DNA of 64,000 bases from Desulfonema magnum (GCF_017377395.1 NZ_CP061800.1:3493633-3557632); one strand, 5' to 3'. Shown: positions 43,432 to 53,195, counted from the stretch's first letter. The notes: generated by a model from the letters alone, not told the origin. Program-made: numbers and translations.

Positions 43432-46400
43432 ATGTTTAAGAATATGCGTATTAAACCGAAATTATTACTGGGGTTTGTCTTCTGCGGGATCATCTCTCTT
43501 CTTATCGGAGGGATCGGTTTTGTAAATATAAGCAAATTACACGCCTTAAATGATGAGATCAGCATCGTGCGTATGCCCAGCATTCATGCGCTGCTTGTCA
43601 TTTCCGAGGCCCAGTCTGCGATTCGGTCCGCGGAACGAATTGTGATAAATAAAAGAATGTCGTCTGAAGACCGCCGAGGACAGTATAAGATCATTGAACA
43701 CGCCTGGGACCGGGTTGGACAGGCATGGGCCGCGTATGAATTGCTCCCCCAGACACCTGTAGAAACGCTTACATGGAAAAAATTTGTGCCAGCTTGGAAT
43801 AAATGGAAGAACGAGCATAATAAGGTAATTGACCTGGCAAAAGAAAAAGACAGGGCCATTGACAGCGGACTCGCCAGCGATGATTCCAGAATCATAGAAA
43901 GAGATGACCGCCTTTTTCAACTACAGATCAGCACTCGGGAATCCTTTTATTTGGCGGAATCCCTGATTAACGAACTTGTAAAAATTAACACGGAAATCAG
44001 CGATAAAGAAGTAGAAAAAAGTAAGATATCAGCAGAGCGCAGTGAGTTTGCGATGATTCTCATACTGACGGTCGGAGTGATATTATCCCTTGTTTTTGGT
44101 GTCCTGATTGCCAACGGAATCGCCAAACCGCTCGAGAAAATAACTCTTGCTGCCGGAGAGATTCAGCAGGGGAATCTGGACGTAAGTATCGAACAAAACT
44201 CCCGGGACGAGACCGGCCGGCTTGCCGATGCTTTCCGGGGCATGATTCGCGTGTTGCAGAATGTGCAGCAGGAAATAGAACACGTGACAGCCGCGTCTCA
44301 GAACGGACAGTTCTCTGTACGCGGCAGGCCGGAGCAGTTCCGGGGCTCGTATGCAGACATCATCAGAGGCATCAACGATATACTGAACGCCATGCTTATG
44401 CCCATTGAAGAAGGCAACCGCATACTGGATCAGGTTGCCAACGGCAAAATTGACGAACTGATCACCGAGACATACAAAGGAGATCACGAAAAGATGAAGC
44501 AGAACGTGAACAATATTGCCACGGTTCTTCAAGGTCTTCAGACAGAACTCATCCGGCTCACAGAAGTGTCTCAGCAGGGTAAACTTTCCGAACGCGGCAG
44601 ACCGGAGCCATTCCGGGGCGCGTATGCGGATATCGTGCTGGGTATAAATGGGATGCTCGACGCCATCCTTCTGCCTATTGCTGAGGGCAACAGAGTTCTC
44701 CGCCTGATCTGCGGCGGAAATCTTCGTGAGAAATTTGAGATTGACTGCAAAGGCGATCATGAGGAAATGAAGAAAGCCGTCAACGGGGTGCATAAATGGC
44801 TTACCTGCCTGATTGCATATGTAACCAGAATTGCAAACGGAGATATGACAGCGACCATGGAAAAGGCATCTGCCGAAGATCAGGTTCATGAGTGGCTGGA
44901 ACTGATGAAAAATAATATCCGGGCGTTGGTGGCTGATGCCAACATGCTGACCAATGCGGCAGTGGAGGGAAAACTTGATGTCCGTGCGGACGTGTCAAAA
45001 CATCAGGGAGATTTTGCCAAAATCATGGCAGGCGTGAACAGCACCCTTGACGCGGTCATCACTCCCCTGAAAGTCGCGGCCGATTATGTGGACAGGATCA
45101 GCAAAGGAGATATTCCGGAGAAGATTACTGACGAATCCAAGGGCGATTTCAACGAAATTAAGAATAACCTGAATCAGTGCATTGATGCTGTGAACCTGCT
45201 TATCACCGAGGCGAACAGTCTCACCGATGCCGCGGTGGAGGGAAAACTTGATATCCGGGCGGATGTGACAAAACATCAGGGAGATTTTGCCAAAATCATG
45301 GCAGGTGTCAACAGCACCCTTGACGCGGTCATCGGTCCCCTGAAAGTCGCGGCCGATTATGTGGACAGGATCAGTAAAGGAGATATTCCGGAGAAGATTA
45401 CTGACGAATCCAGAGGCGATTTCAATGAAATTAAGAATAATCTGAATCTGCTCACAAACGCGATGAATGAGGTGACAGACCTTGCCTGGGAGATTGCCAA
45501 GGGAAATCTGACCGCGGAAATCAGAAAACGCTCGGAACAGGACCAGCTCATGGAGACATTGCAAAAGATGGTCCTGGACCTGACCGGAATCGCCATAAAT
45601 GTTCAGAAGGCGGCTGAAGATGTGGCATCGGGAAGCCAGGAGATCAGCGCTGGCGCACAGACGATTTCCCAGGGCGCGGCAGAGCAGTCTTCGAGTGTCG
45701 AAGAGATATCCGGTTCCATGGAGGAGATGAACAGCACCGTGTCCCAGACGGCTGATAATACCAGGGAGACGGCTATGATCGCTGAAAAAGCAGCCACTGA
45801 CGCGATAGAAGGGGGAAAGGCGGTCGCTGAGACAGTCCGGGCAATGCGGACTATTGCGGAGAAAATCAGCATCATCGAGGAAATTGCCCGGCAGACAAAT
45901 ATGCTGGCGCTTAATGCTGCCATTGAGGCGGCCCGGGCAGGTGAACACGGTAAGGGGTTTGCTGTGGTAGCCGCGGAAGTTCGCAATCTCGCAGTGCGAA
46001 GCCAGACCGCTGCCAAAGAGATCGGAAATCTGTCGGGAAGCAGCGTGGCGGTCGCTGAAAAAGCGGGCAGACTCATAGACGATATTGTGCCGGGTATCCG
46101 GAAAACAGCGGAACTGATAACAGAAATCAACGCGTCAAGTGCGGAACAGGCCAGCGGAATTCGGCAGATCGCCAATGCGGTCGGGCAGCTTGATCAGATC
46201 ACCGGACAGAACGCTTCGGCCACTGAGGAGATGGCTTCCACGAGTGAGGAACTCTCAGCTCGGGCTTACCAGCTCCGGGAGGTGGCCGCTTTCTTTAAGA
46301 CAGATGCCCGGGAAACACAGGAAACATCGCGGCATCTCCTAACTCATGTATCTCGCTCAGTTTCGGAAAAAGGCCGGAAAGTGCCACATAAGGATAAGCT

Positions 46401-46521
46401 TAGGAATAAAACCAGGATAAATCCGGTTACCGGAGATGTTTCTGATAATAAAAATATAAAAGGAAAAAGCATATCCTTAAATATTAACGAACCTGCTGAC
46501 AGTGAATTTGAGGCTTATTGA
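43432..46521 (+). CDS. Methyl-accepting chemotaxis protein with poly-HAMP array
   Basis: A 1029-residue receptor. An N-terminal helix (about 12-33), a periplasmic four-helix-bundle sensor, and a second membrane helix (about 205-228) lead into a chain of HAMP-like units over about 450 residues. Two neighbouring 91-residue units (about 503-690) are almost identical: [20 protein letters not shown] and [20 protein letters not shown], each with [20 protein letters not shown] or a near match. The signalling tip is canonical ([19 protein letters not shown]). GAGGAGG lies before the ATG. It is not linked to the 1-15 kb Che cluster. Its last codons are part of a 246-bp duplication. Confidence 0.93.
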   Translation: MFKNMRIKPKLLLGFVFCGIISLLIGGIGFVNISKLHALNDEISIVRMPSIHALLVISEAQSAIRSAERIVINKRMSSEDRRGQYKIIEHAWDRVGQAWAAYELLPQTPVETLTWKKFVPAWNKWKNEHNKVIDLAKEKDRAIDSGLASDDSRIIERDDRLFQLQISTRESFYLAESLINELVKINTEISDKEVEKSKISAERSEFAMILILTVGVILSLVFGVLIANGIAKPLEKITLAAGEIQQGNLDVSIEQNSRDETGRLADAFRGMIRVLQNVQQEIEHVTAASQNGQFSVRGRPEQFRGSYADIIRGINDILNAMLMPIEEGNRILDQVANGKIDELITETYKGDHEKMKQNVNNIATVLQGLQTELIRLTEVSQQGKLSERGRPEPFRGAYADIVLGINGMLDAILLPIAEGNRVLRLICGGNLREKFEIDCKGDHEEMKKAVNGVHKWLTCLIAYVTRIANGDMTATMEKASAEDQVHEWLELMKNNIRALVADANMLTNAAVEGKLDVRADVSKHQGDFAKIMAGVNSTLDAVITPLKVAADYVDRISKGDIPEKITDESKGDFNEIKNNLNQCIDAVNLLITEANSLTDAAVEGKLDIRADVTKHQGDFAKIMAGVNSTLDAVIGPLKVAADYVDRISKGDIPEKITDESRGDFNEIKNNLNLLTNAMNEVTDLAWEIAKGNLTAEIRKRSEQDQLMETLQKMVLDLTGIAINVQKAAEDVASGSQEISAGAQTISQGAAEQSSSVEEISGSMEEMNSTVSQTADNTRETAMIAEKAATDAIEGGKAVAETVRAMRTIAEKISIIEEIARQTNMLALNAAIEAARAGEHGKGFAVVAAEVRNLAVRSQTAAKEIGNLSGSSVAVAEKAGRLIDDIVPGIRKTAELITEINASSAEQASGIRQIANAVGQLDQITGQNASATEEMASTSEELSARAYQLREVAAFFKTDARETQETSRHLLTHVSRSVSEKGRKVPHKDKLRNKTRINPVTGDVSDNKNIKGKSISLNINEPADSEFEAY
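44955..45440 (+). repeat. Internal tandem duplication (273-bp period) in the poly-HAMP receptor gene
   Basis: Two in-frame units of 273 bases (91 codons) differ at only a few positions over most of their length. For example, GTGGACAGGATCAG occurs at 45088 and 45361. The high DNA identity indicates a recent duplication or gene conversion. Confidence 0.8.
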
Positions 46522-46710
46522 ACTGGGATTTCCGATGACCGGAAAACGATGCCCGCTTGCCAAACTGCAAGTTTGGCACTCCGGATTGATTTTTTCAACT
46601 AATTCTGACGGATTTTGTTAATCTGTTATGTTTCCGAAAGTACAGGGAAAAAGGATAAGAAAGGGAAGGCGTATTTTCCTTTTCTTATCCTCCTTCCTTG
46701 TACTTTTTGC
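46469..46710 (+). repeat. Direct duplication, copy 1 (includes the 3' end of the receptor gene)
   Basis: It starts GCATATCCTTAAATATTAAC and contains the last 17 codons of the receptor gene, the hairpin GCCAAACTGCAAGTTTGGC and a long imperfect palindrome between two GTAC sites (GTACAGGGAAAAAGG...CCTTCCTTGTAC). Copy 2 follows at 46715 with few differences. Confidence 0.85.
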
Positions 46711-46714
46711 AGGA

Positions 46715-46956
46715 GCATATCCTTAAATATTAACGAACCTGCTGACAGTGAATTTGAGGCTTATTGAACTGATATTTCCGATGGCTGGAAAACGTTGTCC
46801 GCTTGCCAAACTGCAAGTTTGGCACTCCGGATTGACTTTTTTTAACTAATTCTGACGGATTTTGTTGATCTGTTATGTTTCCGAAAGTACAGGGAAAAAG
46901 GATAAGAAAGGGAAGGCGTATTTTCCTTTTCTTATCCTCCTTCCTTGTACTTTTTG
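46715..46956 (+). repeat. Direct duplication, copy 2
   Basis: It repeats copy 1 with a 246-base offset and a handful of substitutions, so a second, non-functional receptor 3' end precedes the ADP-ribosylglycohydrolase gene. Confidence 0.85.
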
Positions 46957-46981
46957 CCGGACTGCCGGTAGCTTGTCGCAT

Positions 46982-48046
46982 ATGAAATCAAAAGCACATT
47001 CAATCACAGGGTGTCTCCTCGGCACCGCGGTCGGAGACGCTATGGGTCTGTGTTTTGAAAATCTGTCCAAAAAAAGGCAGGCCCGTATGTTTCATAACAG
47101 AGGAGATTATCATTTTTTTTTCGGAAAAGGAATGGTGTCCGATGACACGGAACACGCGTGCATGTTGGCACAGGCACTGATTTTTTCCGCGGGAGAACCG
47201 GAAAAATTTATCCGAAAGCTTTCCCGGAGCTTCCGATTCTGGCTGCTGGGATTACCAGCAGGGGTCGGCTATGCCACACTGAGATCAGTTCTGAAACTCT
47301 GGCTCGGATTTTCAGGCCGGAAAAGCGGTGTATTCTCGGCCGGCAACGGCCCTGCCATGCGAAGTCCGCTGATCGGTGTCTGTTATGGTCATGACATCCA
47401 CAAAATGAGAGAATTGGTTCGGTGTTCCACGCATATCACGCATACGGACCCGAAGGCCGAGTTCGGGGCACTTGCGGTTGCGTTGGCCGCACATATGGCC
47501 AGTCAGCAGCATGATGTCTCACCATGGCACTATTATAAACAACTGCAAAATTTTCTCAGGGAAGAAGGAGCAGGGGAATTCCTCAGACAGATAAAACAGA
47601 CGGTCATCAGTGTTGAAAAACATCATACAACTGAATTTTTTGCTGAGTCAGTCATCTCAGACAAAGGCATCAGCGGATATATATATCACACTGTTCCCCC
47701 CGTGATTCATTGCTGGCTGACGCATCAGCATGATTTTGAGAAAGGAATCAGAGAGATCATTCGCTGCGGGGGCGATACTGACACAACCGCGGCTATTTTG
47801 GGCGCAATTATCGGTTCTTCCACAGGAACGGACGGGATTCCTCAGAAATGGCTGGAGGATATGTGGGAATGGCCTCGGACAAAAAATTGGATGAGCCGCC
47901 TGGGAAATCAGTTGGCAGAAGTTTGTGAATCAGGTTCCCCCCGATCACCACTGATCCTTCCGTTTTACGGAATCATCCTGCGTAATCTGATGTTTCTGAT
48001 CATTGTTCTTTTCCATGGATTGCGGCGATTATTGCCACCTTACTGA
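46982..48046 (+). CDS. ADP-ribosylglycohydrolase (DraG/ARH-like) with C-terminal hydrophobic tail
   Basis: A 354-residue enzyme that should remove ADP-ribose from proteins or other targets. Metal- and ADP-ribose-binding motifs are TAVGDAMGLCFE, GMVSDDTEHACMLAQAL, the FSAGNGPAMRSPLIG loop and GGDTDTTAAILGAIIG. A hydrophobic segment near the C-terminus (GIILRNLMFLIIVLF) suggests membrane attachment. ATG 46982 is used because the DraG fold starts there; the open frame upstream (from 46862) is only translated repeat DNA. No clear ribosome-binding site is seen. No ADP-ribosyltransferase partner lies in the window. Confidence 0.88.
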   Translation: MKSKAHSITGCLLGTAVGDAMGLCFENLSKKRQARMFHNRGDYHFFFGKGMVSDDTEHACMLAQALIFSAGEPEKFIRKLSRSFRFWLLGLPAGVGYATLRSVLKLWLGFSGRKSGVFSAGNGPAMRSPLIGVCYGHDIHKMRELVRCSTHITHTDPKAEFGALAVALAAHMASQQHDVSPWHYYKQLQNFLREEGAGEFLRQIKQTVISVEKHHTTEFFAESVISDKGISGYIYHTVPPVIHCWLTHQHDFEKGIREIIRCGGDTDTTAAILGAIIGSSTGTDGIPQKWLEDMWEWPRTKNWMSRLGNQLAEVCESGSPRSPLILPFYGIILRNLMFLIIVLFHGLRRLLPPY

Positions 48047-48180
48047 AAGACTCCCAAAATGTTACGTTGAAAACCGTAAGAGGCTCTCTCCGTAATCAAA
48101 AATGAGATTTCGTGTGCAGGCCTGTTCCCAAATTAAGGGTTAGAAACAAGGGAACACATCAAAATCACATATTATTTCAT

Positions 48181-48582
48181 TTATGCATTGTATTGAGGGG
48201 CCAGACCTGTGGTGTAGTCTGCAATAAAAAGTCCCAAATTCGCCCGATGTCTTTCCGTGATATCTCCGAATTGTATTCCGCATCGCTTTCTGATGATGAA
48301 GGAATTTCCCAATATGGAATCTCCGATATCATAAACAACCGTACATGGTATATCAGACATCTGAAAACCGGTTCCGGCCAAAAAAATACCCGCCTGCAAA
48401 AATTCTTCTTTTGCATTTCCATTTTCGTTTTCATCTGTCGCATAGTCTGTAAGATACTCGAAGGCCAGACCTCCCATGCTGATATCTCTGATTCTTCCGA
48501 TTTTAGGGAGTCTTCGTCCGAGTGTGGCAAACGCATTTTCCCGTACTAAGAAACGGGTTGTCTTTCTTCGTTCATTTCCCAT
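48181..48582 (-). CDS. PilZ-domain protein (putative c-di-GMP receptor)
   Basis: A 133-residue protein with the two PilZ signatures: RRKTTRFLVRENA near the N-terminus (RxxxR region) and DISMGGLAFEY (D/NxSxxG) at about residues 33-43. It should bind c-di-GMP. AGGAGGTG stands 7 bases before the ATG. It lies tail-to-tail with the ADP-ribosylglycohydrolase gene. Confidence 0.88.
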   Translation of the reverse strand: MGNERRKTTRFLVRENAFATLGRRLPKIGRIRDISMGGLAFEYLTDYATDENENGNAKEEFLQAGIFLAGTGFQMSDIPCTVVYDIGDSILGNSFIIRKRCGIQFGDITERHRANLGLFIADYTTGLAPQYNA

Positions 48583-49076
48583 TTTTCACCTCCTGACTTT
48601 TCCTGATGGTAATTTTAACTGTTTGTGTATATTGAATAATATTTATCCCGCCCGGTATTTGCTGACAACTGACAGAAGGTTTGAACAGCGCCTGTTCGGC
48701 GGGAGGCTATTCGTCTCTTCTCATTTTGGCATGTATGTTTACATTTCCTGGTTTGAATATTCGGAAGTATCCGAATTTTGAATACAGTCCGATAATGTTC
48801 TGTTTGATAATTCTATGATATTGTACTTTAAAATTTGATGTTATGTGCTAAAATGAGCATATGGAAGCGTTTCCCAGGCGTTTTTCAACACGCTTTCCTG
48901 CGAATTTTCGATTTGCTGAAACTATCAAATTTTGTATTCAGATTATTAAAGAAAAGGTTACAAATAGGTTACAGATTCGAAAAAAAGTGAAAAATTTGTG
49001 ATTTTTTAAAAGAAGAGATTTTTTGAATCAGTCTGTCCGGCAGGGGACATTTTTCAGCAGAGCAGGCACAATATAA
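48583..49076. other. Intergenic stretch without recognisable gene
   Basis: About 490 bases, A+T-rich, holding the upstream region of the PilZ gene. Only a lone GATTTGCTG boundary motif (about 48910) is noted. Confidence 0.4.
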
Positions 49077-49229
49077 TTAAGTACCCGATCAAAAGTTTTT
49101 TATAAATCTTTTTTTTCCGTGAACCGCGGAGAAACCCGGCTTTTTCCTTCAGCGGAAGCGGATCATTCCGGAAAAAAAGCCGGGTTTCTTTCCTTGGCAA
49201 ATATCGAAAACTTATGGTTAGATACTTAA
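49077..49229. repeat. Palindromic repeat with TTAAGTACC ends
   Basis: The ends are TTAAGTACCCGATCAAAAG and TTATGGTTAGATACTTAA. The inner arms GAAACCCGGCTTTTTCC and GGAAAAAAAGCCGGGTTTC are shared with other palindromes in the window. A sister copy is at 53449-53593. Confidence 0.65.
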
Positions 49230-49273
49230 CAAAAGCTTATAATCAAAATGGTTAGGCAATTTTCAGGAATGGA

Positions 49274-49349
49274 CATACCAGTTCGTCGTTCCGCGTTCAG
49301 GCGGTGAAAGACCGCGTGAACGCGGAATGACGAATTGAAAGCCGGTATG
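49274..49349. repeat. Palindrome CATACC...GGTATG downstream of the glycosyltransferase gene
   Basis: CATACCAGTTCGTCGTTCCG and its complement, with inner arms GCGTTCA...TGAACGC around GGCGGTGAAAGACCGC. It lies 36 bases beyond the stop of the minus-strand glycosyltransferase gene and could act as its terminator, or be a REP-like repeat. Confidence 0.55.
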
Positions 49350-49384
49350 TTTTTTGCCAGAAACCACCTTAGGGATCGCTTTTT

Positions 49385-50299
49385 TCAGTTCCCAAATGGA
49401 TATTTTGGCAAATTTTCAACATATCCATCTGTACTGCAATACAGAATAAACGTATATAATCCTTTGAAATAATTTATTATTTTTTCTATTTTATTATTTT
49501 CCGCTAAAATGATTTTTAAAAGTGTAACTAGCAGATTTTTAGTCTCACTAATGCAAAAAAAGGGAAATCTTTTTCTAAACCTTTTCATGATAATAAGTCT
49601 GTTTCTTATCTGATAAAATACCCTCATTGAATTATGTTCGGTAAACTCAAAAAAAAGGTTTTTACTCTTTTTTCCTAATGAGTGTCGGAGCAGGGCATTA
49701 TGTGATAACAGAATCTTATAACCTTTTTCCCTTAATCTGAAACAGAAATCAAAATCTATATAATCAATAAAAAGTTCACCATCCATAAACCCGATCTTTG
49801 AAAAAATATTTTTCTTTACCAAGGTTCCCGATGTGATTTGAAAATCTACAAACGCGTCTTTTTTTGGGGTAAAAATTTTTTTAAGCGAAAATTTATTATA
49901 GATGAGTGATGGCAGATAATTGTCACTGTTCTTATCATATACGACGGGTACAACCTGAGCGATAAGATTTTTATCCGCGGAACGATTATAAGACCGAATC
50001 ATATTTGATACCATATTCTCATCTGAAACAGCGTCCTGGTCAAGCAGTAAAATCCAGTCATTTTTAATTTCCAAGGCTTTGTTTATACCGATATTCAGTG
50101 CGTTTGCCAAACCAATATTGGTCTTATTTTTGAAATAATCTATTTTTTTGTCAGGATCGCGGTAAGCGTATCTGTCATTATTTGTACTATTATCAACAAT
50201 AAATATTCTATCTGCCTGACTGTAAATTGTCTCTATGCAACGATACAATGCACTGAAATCATTATATGCAATTATAATAGCTGTGACATTATCTTTCAT
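49385..50299 (-). CDS. Family 2 glycosyltransferase (rhamnosyltransferase-like)
   Basis: A 304-residue GT-A enzyme: nucleotide-sugar site in AIIIAYNDFSALYRCIETIY and VDNSTNND, the metal-binding DxD-like ILLLDQDAV, and the acceptor-site motif FMDGELFIDYIDFDFCFRLREKG in two adjoining parts. The overall pattern resembles WbbL/RfbF-type rhamnosyltransferases of O-antigen or exopolysaccharide synthesis. The gene is distinctly A+T-rich compared with its neighbours, and no other polysaccharide gene is adjacent, which may point to transfer. Confidence 0.88.
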   Translation of the reverse strand: MKDNVTAIIIAYNDFSALYRCIETIYSQADRIFIVDNSTNNDRYAYRDPDKKIDYFKNKTNIGLANALNIGINKALEIKNDWILLLDQDAVSDENMVSNMIRSYNRSADKNLIAQVVPVVYDKNSDNYLPSLIYNKFSLKKIFTPKKDAFVDFQITSGTLVKKNIFSKIGFMDGELFIDYIDFDFCFRLREKGYKILLSHNALLRHSLGKKSKNLFFEFTEHNSMRVFYQIRNRLIIMKRFRKRFPFFCISETKNLLVTLLKIILAENNKIEKIINYFKGLYTFILYCSTDGYVENLPKYPFGN

Positions 50300-50323
50300 T
50301 TTTGAATAAAATCTTCCCTGTGT

Positions 50324-50475
50324 CAGCAGATCGAAAAGTTTCCGGGCGGTGCGCGGGACAGGGGAGAAAACCGGGGGTTTTCTCCGGACGAAGTGACCCC
50401 CGCCGGAAAAACCCGGGTTTTTTCCCCGTCGGCCCTGTCCGCCCTGCGAGGGCCTGAAAATTTTTTCGATCTGTT
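50324..50475. repeat. Palindromic repeat, CAGCAGATCGAAA-ended type, upstream of the glycosyltransferase gene
   Basis: The ends are CAGCAGATCGAAAAGTTTCC and TTTTCGATCTGTTG. The inner arms are GGGGAGAAAACCGGGGG and CCCGGGTTTTTTCCCC. It lies 25 bases before the glycosyltransferase start codon, in its promoter region. Confidence 0.7.
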
Positions 50476-50489
50476 GTGTGTGGTTAATA

Positions 50490-50711
50490 TCGCTACAAAC
50501 ATGCCACTCCCACGGAGCTTGGGCAGAAATGCAGAAATGTAGGGTGGGTGTAGCGAAGCGAAACCCACCATCTGAGCTACAAACATGCCGTTCCCACGGA
50601 GCTTGGGCAGATATGCCGTTCCCACGGAGCTTGGGCAGAAATGTAGGGTGGGTGCAGCGAAGCGAAACCCACCATCTGAGCTACAAACATGCCGCTCCTA
50701 CGGAGCTATTT
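50490..50711. repeat. Tandem 'CTACAAACATGCCGCTCC' and 'GTAGGGTGGGTGCAGCGAAG' units
   Basis: Copies of CTACAAACATGCCGTTCC followed by CACGGAGCTTGGGCAGA alternate with the palindrome GTAGGGTGGGTG...AAACCCACC (50539 and 50643). Single copies of the second unit are at about 20.0 and 56.96 kb. Confidence 0.7.
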
Positions 50712-50712
50712 T

Positions 50713-50830
50713 GCCGGACGGGGTTTGCAACCCCGTCCGGAATATTTTCGGATCGCCGCCCGCAAACGTTTCGGACGGGGTTGCAAACCCCGTCCGGCAG
50801 CCGTCCCGCATTCTTAGCCTGATGCATATG
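50713..50830 (-). mobile_element. Partial copy of the IS231-like MITE (one end missing)
   Basis: It starts inside the element at GCCGGACGGGGTTTGC and ends at the intact terminal repeat CTTAGCCTGATGCATATG. The left terminal repeat is absent. Its orientation is opposite to the copy at 7429-7599. Confidence 0.75.
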
Positions 50831-50884
50831 GGCTTGGCCCGTCTCGGCCTCTCTTATAAATCATTTATATAATTAAAAAACTAA

Positions 50885-51200
50885 AGTTTCAAGTTCCGAG
50901 TTTCAAGTTTCAAGTTTCAAGTTTCAAGTTTCAAGTTTCAAGTTTCAAGTTTCAAGTTTCAAGTTTCAAGTTTCAAGTTTCAAGTTTCAAGTTTCAAGTT
51001 TCAAGTTTCAAGTTTCAAGTTTCAAGTTTCAAGTTTCAAGTTTCAAGTTTCAAGTTTCAAGTTTCAAGTTTCAAGTTTCAAGTTTCAAGTTTCAAGTTTC
51101 AAGTTTCAAGTTTCAAGTTTCAAGTTTCAAGTTTCAAGTTCCGAGTTTCAAGTTTCGAGTTTCGAGTTTCGAGTTTCAAGTTTCAAGTTTCAAGTTTCGA
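50885..51200. repeat. Long heptamer array (unit CAAGTTT), about 45 copies
   Basis: An almost pure array of a 7-base unit with a few CGAGTTT or CCGAGTT variants near both ends. It is the longest array in the window. Its right end overlaps the last codons and stop of the minus-strand maltokinase-like gene. Confidence 0.95.
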
Positions 51201-53044
51201 GTTATCTGAATAATTCTGCCGCCCGGAATGGCTTCCCATCCCCAGTTTCTTCCATAGGTCTCATATCTTAACTCATGCACTGATCTCGCCATAACCCAGT
51301 AATATATAAGCCTATTAGCGGAATCTCTGTCCCACTTCTTTAAAACAAAATTCTGAGCGTTCTGTTTTTCTGTCTCGTCAAGATATCCTTTGATAAATGA
51401 AGTTGTGACATATCTATGCCATAAATTCAGTATGATGATGAATTCTTCGTTCAATCCGGGGATATCAGCCTCATCTGCGGCGTATTGCCCCGCTAACACC
51501 AGAGAGGCTTTCCGCTGTCTTTCGTGATCCTCAGAATTTTCGTGATCTAATCCAAGGTGATCATAAAGTGTTGCATTCACCATATACCAAAAACCCTGAA
51601 TCATACCAGCCAAATCGGTCAGCAGATTTTCACGGGAATCATAGGCATTGCTTACATAATCCTTTGCAGGAGGCCCCTCAAAGTCCACCCATTTTATCAT
51701 TTCTGCAAGCTGAGAAGCCTGATGACGTGTTTCCATATCACTTCCTCGTTGAATCGAACTCAGGAATTCCTCTATCTTCCCGGAATCACCGAACCATGAT
51801 CTGATTAACCCCTGGTCCCCGTGAAGGTCCCCGTGAACCTGAGCTTTCATCATAATGCCTTCAAACTGCCGAACACGGTCAGTTACTCTTTTTTTGAAAT
51901 CAGCATCAGGATGATCAAGTTTATTTGTCAGTTCGGACAGCGTGTTTTCGTGGCATTGTTCCCTGTTTCCGCATCTGAGCGTTGTCATTGCCTGGTCAAA
52001 ATCATTCAGAATTTTACCAGACCAGCGGGAAATATCATCAGAACTCGCAAGTTCTGCACTGAATCCGGGTCTTCCGCTGTTTAAAAAAGCCGTATGCATA
52101 TGAGAAATTGTCCTGGCAACCTCATCTGCAAAAAAACAGATTCCCTTTATCTGCTGTTTAAATTTCTGGAGATACTCCCCCGGTTTAATGGTCTTCAGCT
52201 CACTGAGCAACTGGGACAACGTTCTGGCAAAAACTTCTCCCACCTGTCCCTCGGCCGATACAGCTTCCATCATTATATGAATAGGAAATTGTTTTCCGTT
52301 CGGATGCTGATAATATGCGACACCATACAGTTCAGGAATATTGGAATACCCCCCTGCTACAAGTGCTTCATATCGTCGGACTTCAGGATTGGGAAGCCAC
52401 ATTTTGCCCTTTTGAACAAAAATTCCTCTCATGTCTTTGTAAGTCTTGCTCACCATGGCCTGCCTGTCTGTCCCGGTCATAGTCAGCACATTGGAGGAAG
52501 GATATTTCATGGGAAGCGGCCGGACAGTTAATCGGGTGTCATCAATACCGGTCAAAGCAGACCCGGCAGGATGAAAACACACATTCCCGCCCCGTGACGT
52601 TCGGATAATGCCTGATTTTCTGTAGTGATGAATAAGTGCTTTTTGAAAGATAAGCGAATGTTCTGCAAAAGAAATATAGCGTTTTCCATCTGAAAGCTTT
52701 AATACAAAATTGTCATCTTCCGGTATTCCGCTGACAGTTGTTGAAGAAATAACCACCGGGATAAAATAGTATTTTATCAGGTTCCTGTTTCTGATTCCTT
52801 TTAATTCAAAACGTGCGATAATCCCTTCTGCAATCTGATTGCTGTCAGCAGCGAGCCGGAACGTATCTTCTATGGTAATCCCCTCAATATTGGTATTTTT
52901 TTCCACAAACCATCGTTTTGCCCTGATCTGATGACGCAGATAAGGAAGACACAATCCCGGGTCAGCATCCGCCCGGGGGCAAGAGAGTTCAATATCAGTC
53001 AGCTTTAATTTATGCTGAGATTTTTCAATAGGAAAATTTTTCAT
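51176..53044 (-). CDS. Maltokinase-like (aminoglycoside phosphotransferase fold) kinase
   Basis: A 622-residue protein. The C-terminal half matches maltokinase/TreS-associated kinases: catalytic loop KAQVHGDLHGDQ (about residue 415), metal-binding WVDFEGPPAKD (about 470), then a region with a DLAGMIQGFWYMV helix and a terminal YETYGRNWGWEAIPGG segment. The N-terminal part has the RAKRWFVEKN start typical of maltokinase cap domains. It should phosphorylate maltose or a related sugar, feeding the GlgE glucan pathway, but neither GlgE nor TreS is in the window. The alpha-glucan phosphorylase gene starts 1.3 kb away, divergently. The last residues (TRNLKLET) and stop codon lie in the heptamer array. 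Confidence 0.78.
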   Translation of the reverse strand: MKNFPIEKSQHKLKLTDIELSCPRADADPGLCLPYLRHQIRAKRWFVEKNTNIEGITIEDTFRLAADSNQIAEGIIARFELKGIRNRNLIKYYFIPVVISSTTVSGIPEDDNFVLKLSDGKRYISFAEHSLIFQKALIHHYRKSGIIRTSRGGNVCFHPAGSALTGIDDTRLTVRPLPMKYPSSNVLTMTGTDRQAMVSKTYKDMRGIFVQKGKMWLPNPEVRRYEALVAGGYSNIPELYGVAYYQHPNGKQFPIHIMMEAVSAEGQVGEVFARTLSQLLSELKTIKPGEYLQKFKQQIKGICFFADEVARTISHMHTAFLNSGRPGFSAELASSDDISRWSGKILNDFDQAMTTLRCGNREQCHENTLSELTNKLDHPDADFKKRVTDRVRQFEGIMMKAQVHGDLHGDQGLIRSWFGDSGKIEEFLSSIQRGSDMETRHQASQLAEMIKWVDFEGPPAKDYVSNAYDSRENLLTDLAGMIQGFWYMVNATLYDHLGLDHENSEDHERQRKASLVLAGQYAADEADIPGLNEEFIIILNLWHRYVTTSFIKGYLDETEKQNAQNFVLKKWDRDSANRLIYYWVMARSVHELRYETYGRNWGWEAIPGGRIIQITRNLKLET

Positions 53045-53093
53045 TTTTTGTTCAGCCTGCCAAAGTAAAAAAGCACCTTAATCAAATTTTCTT

Positions 53094-53195
53094 TGTCATT
53101 CCTGCGACAGCAGGAATTTGCTTGCAATGCCACGAAGGCACGAAGTCTCACAAAGGCTCCCTGTGTCCCCGTGTCTCCGCGGCATTGTCTTTTCA
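53094..53195. repeat. Dispersed CATTCCTGCGACAGCAGGAAT and GCCACGAAGGCACGAAG repeats
   Basis: A CATTCCTGC...GCAGGAAT palindrome is followed by a copy of the GCCACGAAGGC repeat seen at 26048. No gene is seen. Confidence 0.55.

Noticed and set aside
44083..45948. Long minus-strand frames (268 and 317 residues) opposite the poly-HAMP receptor
   Set aside because: Shadows of a high-confidence receptor gene; the repeated peptides only mirror the HAMP duplications.
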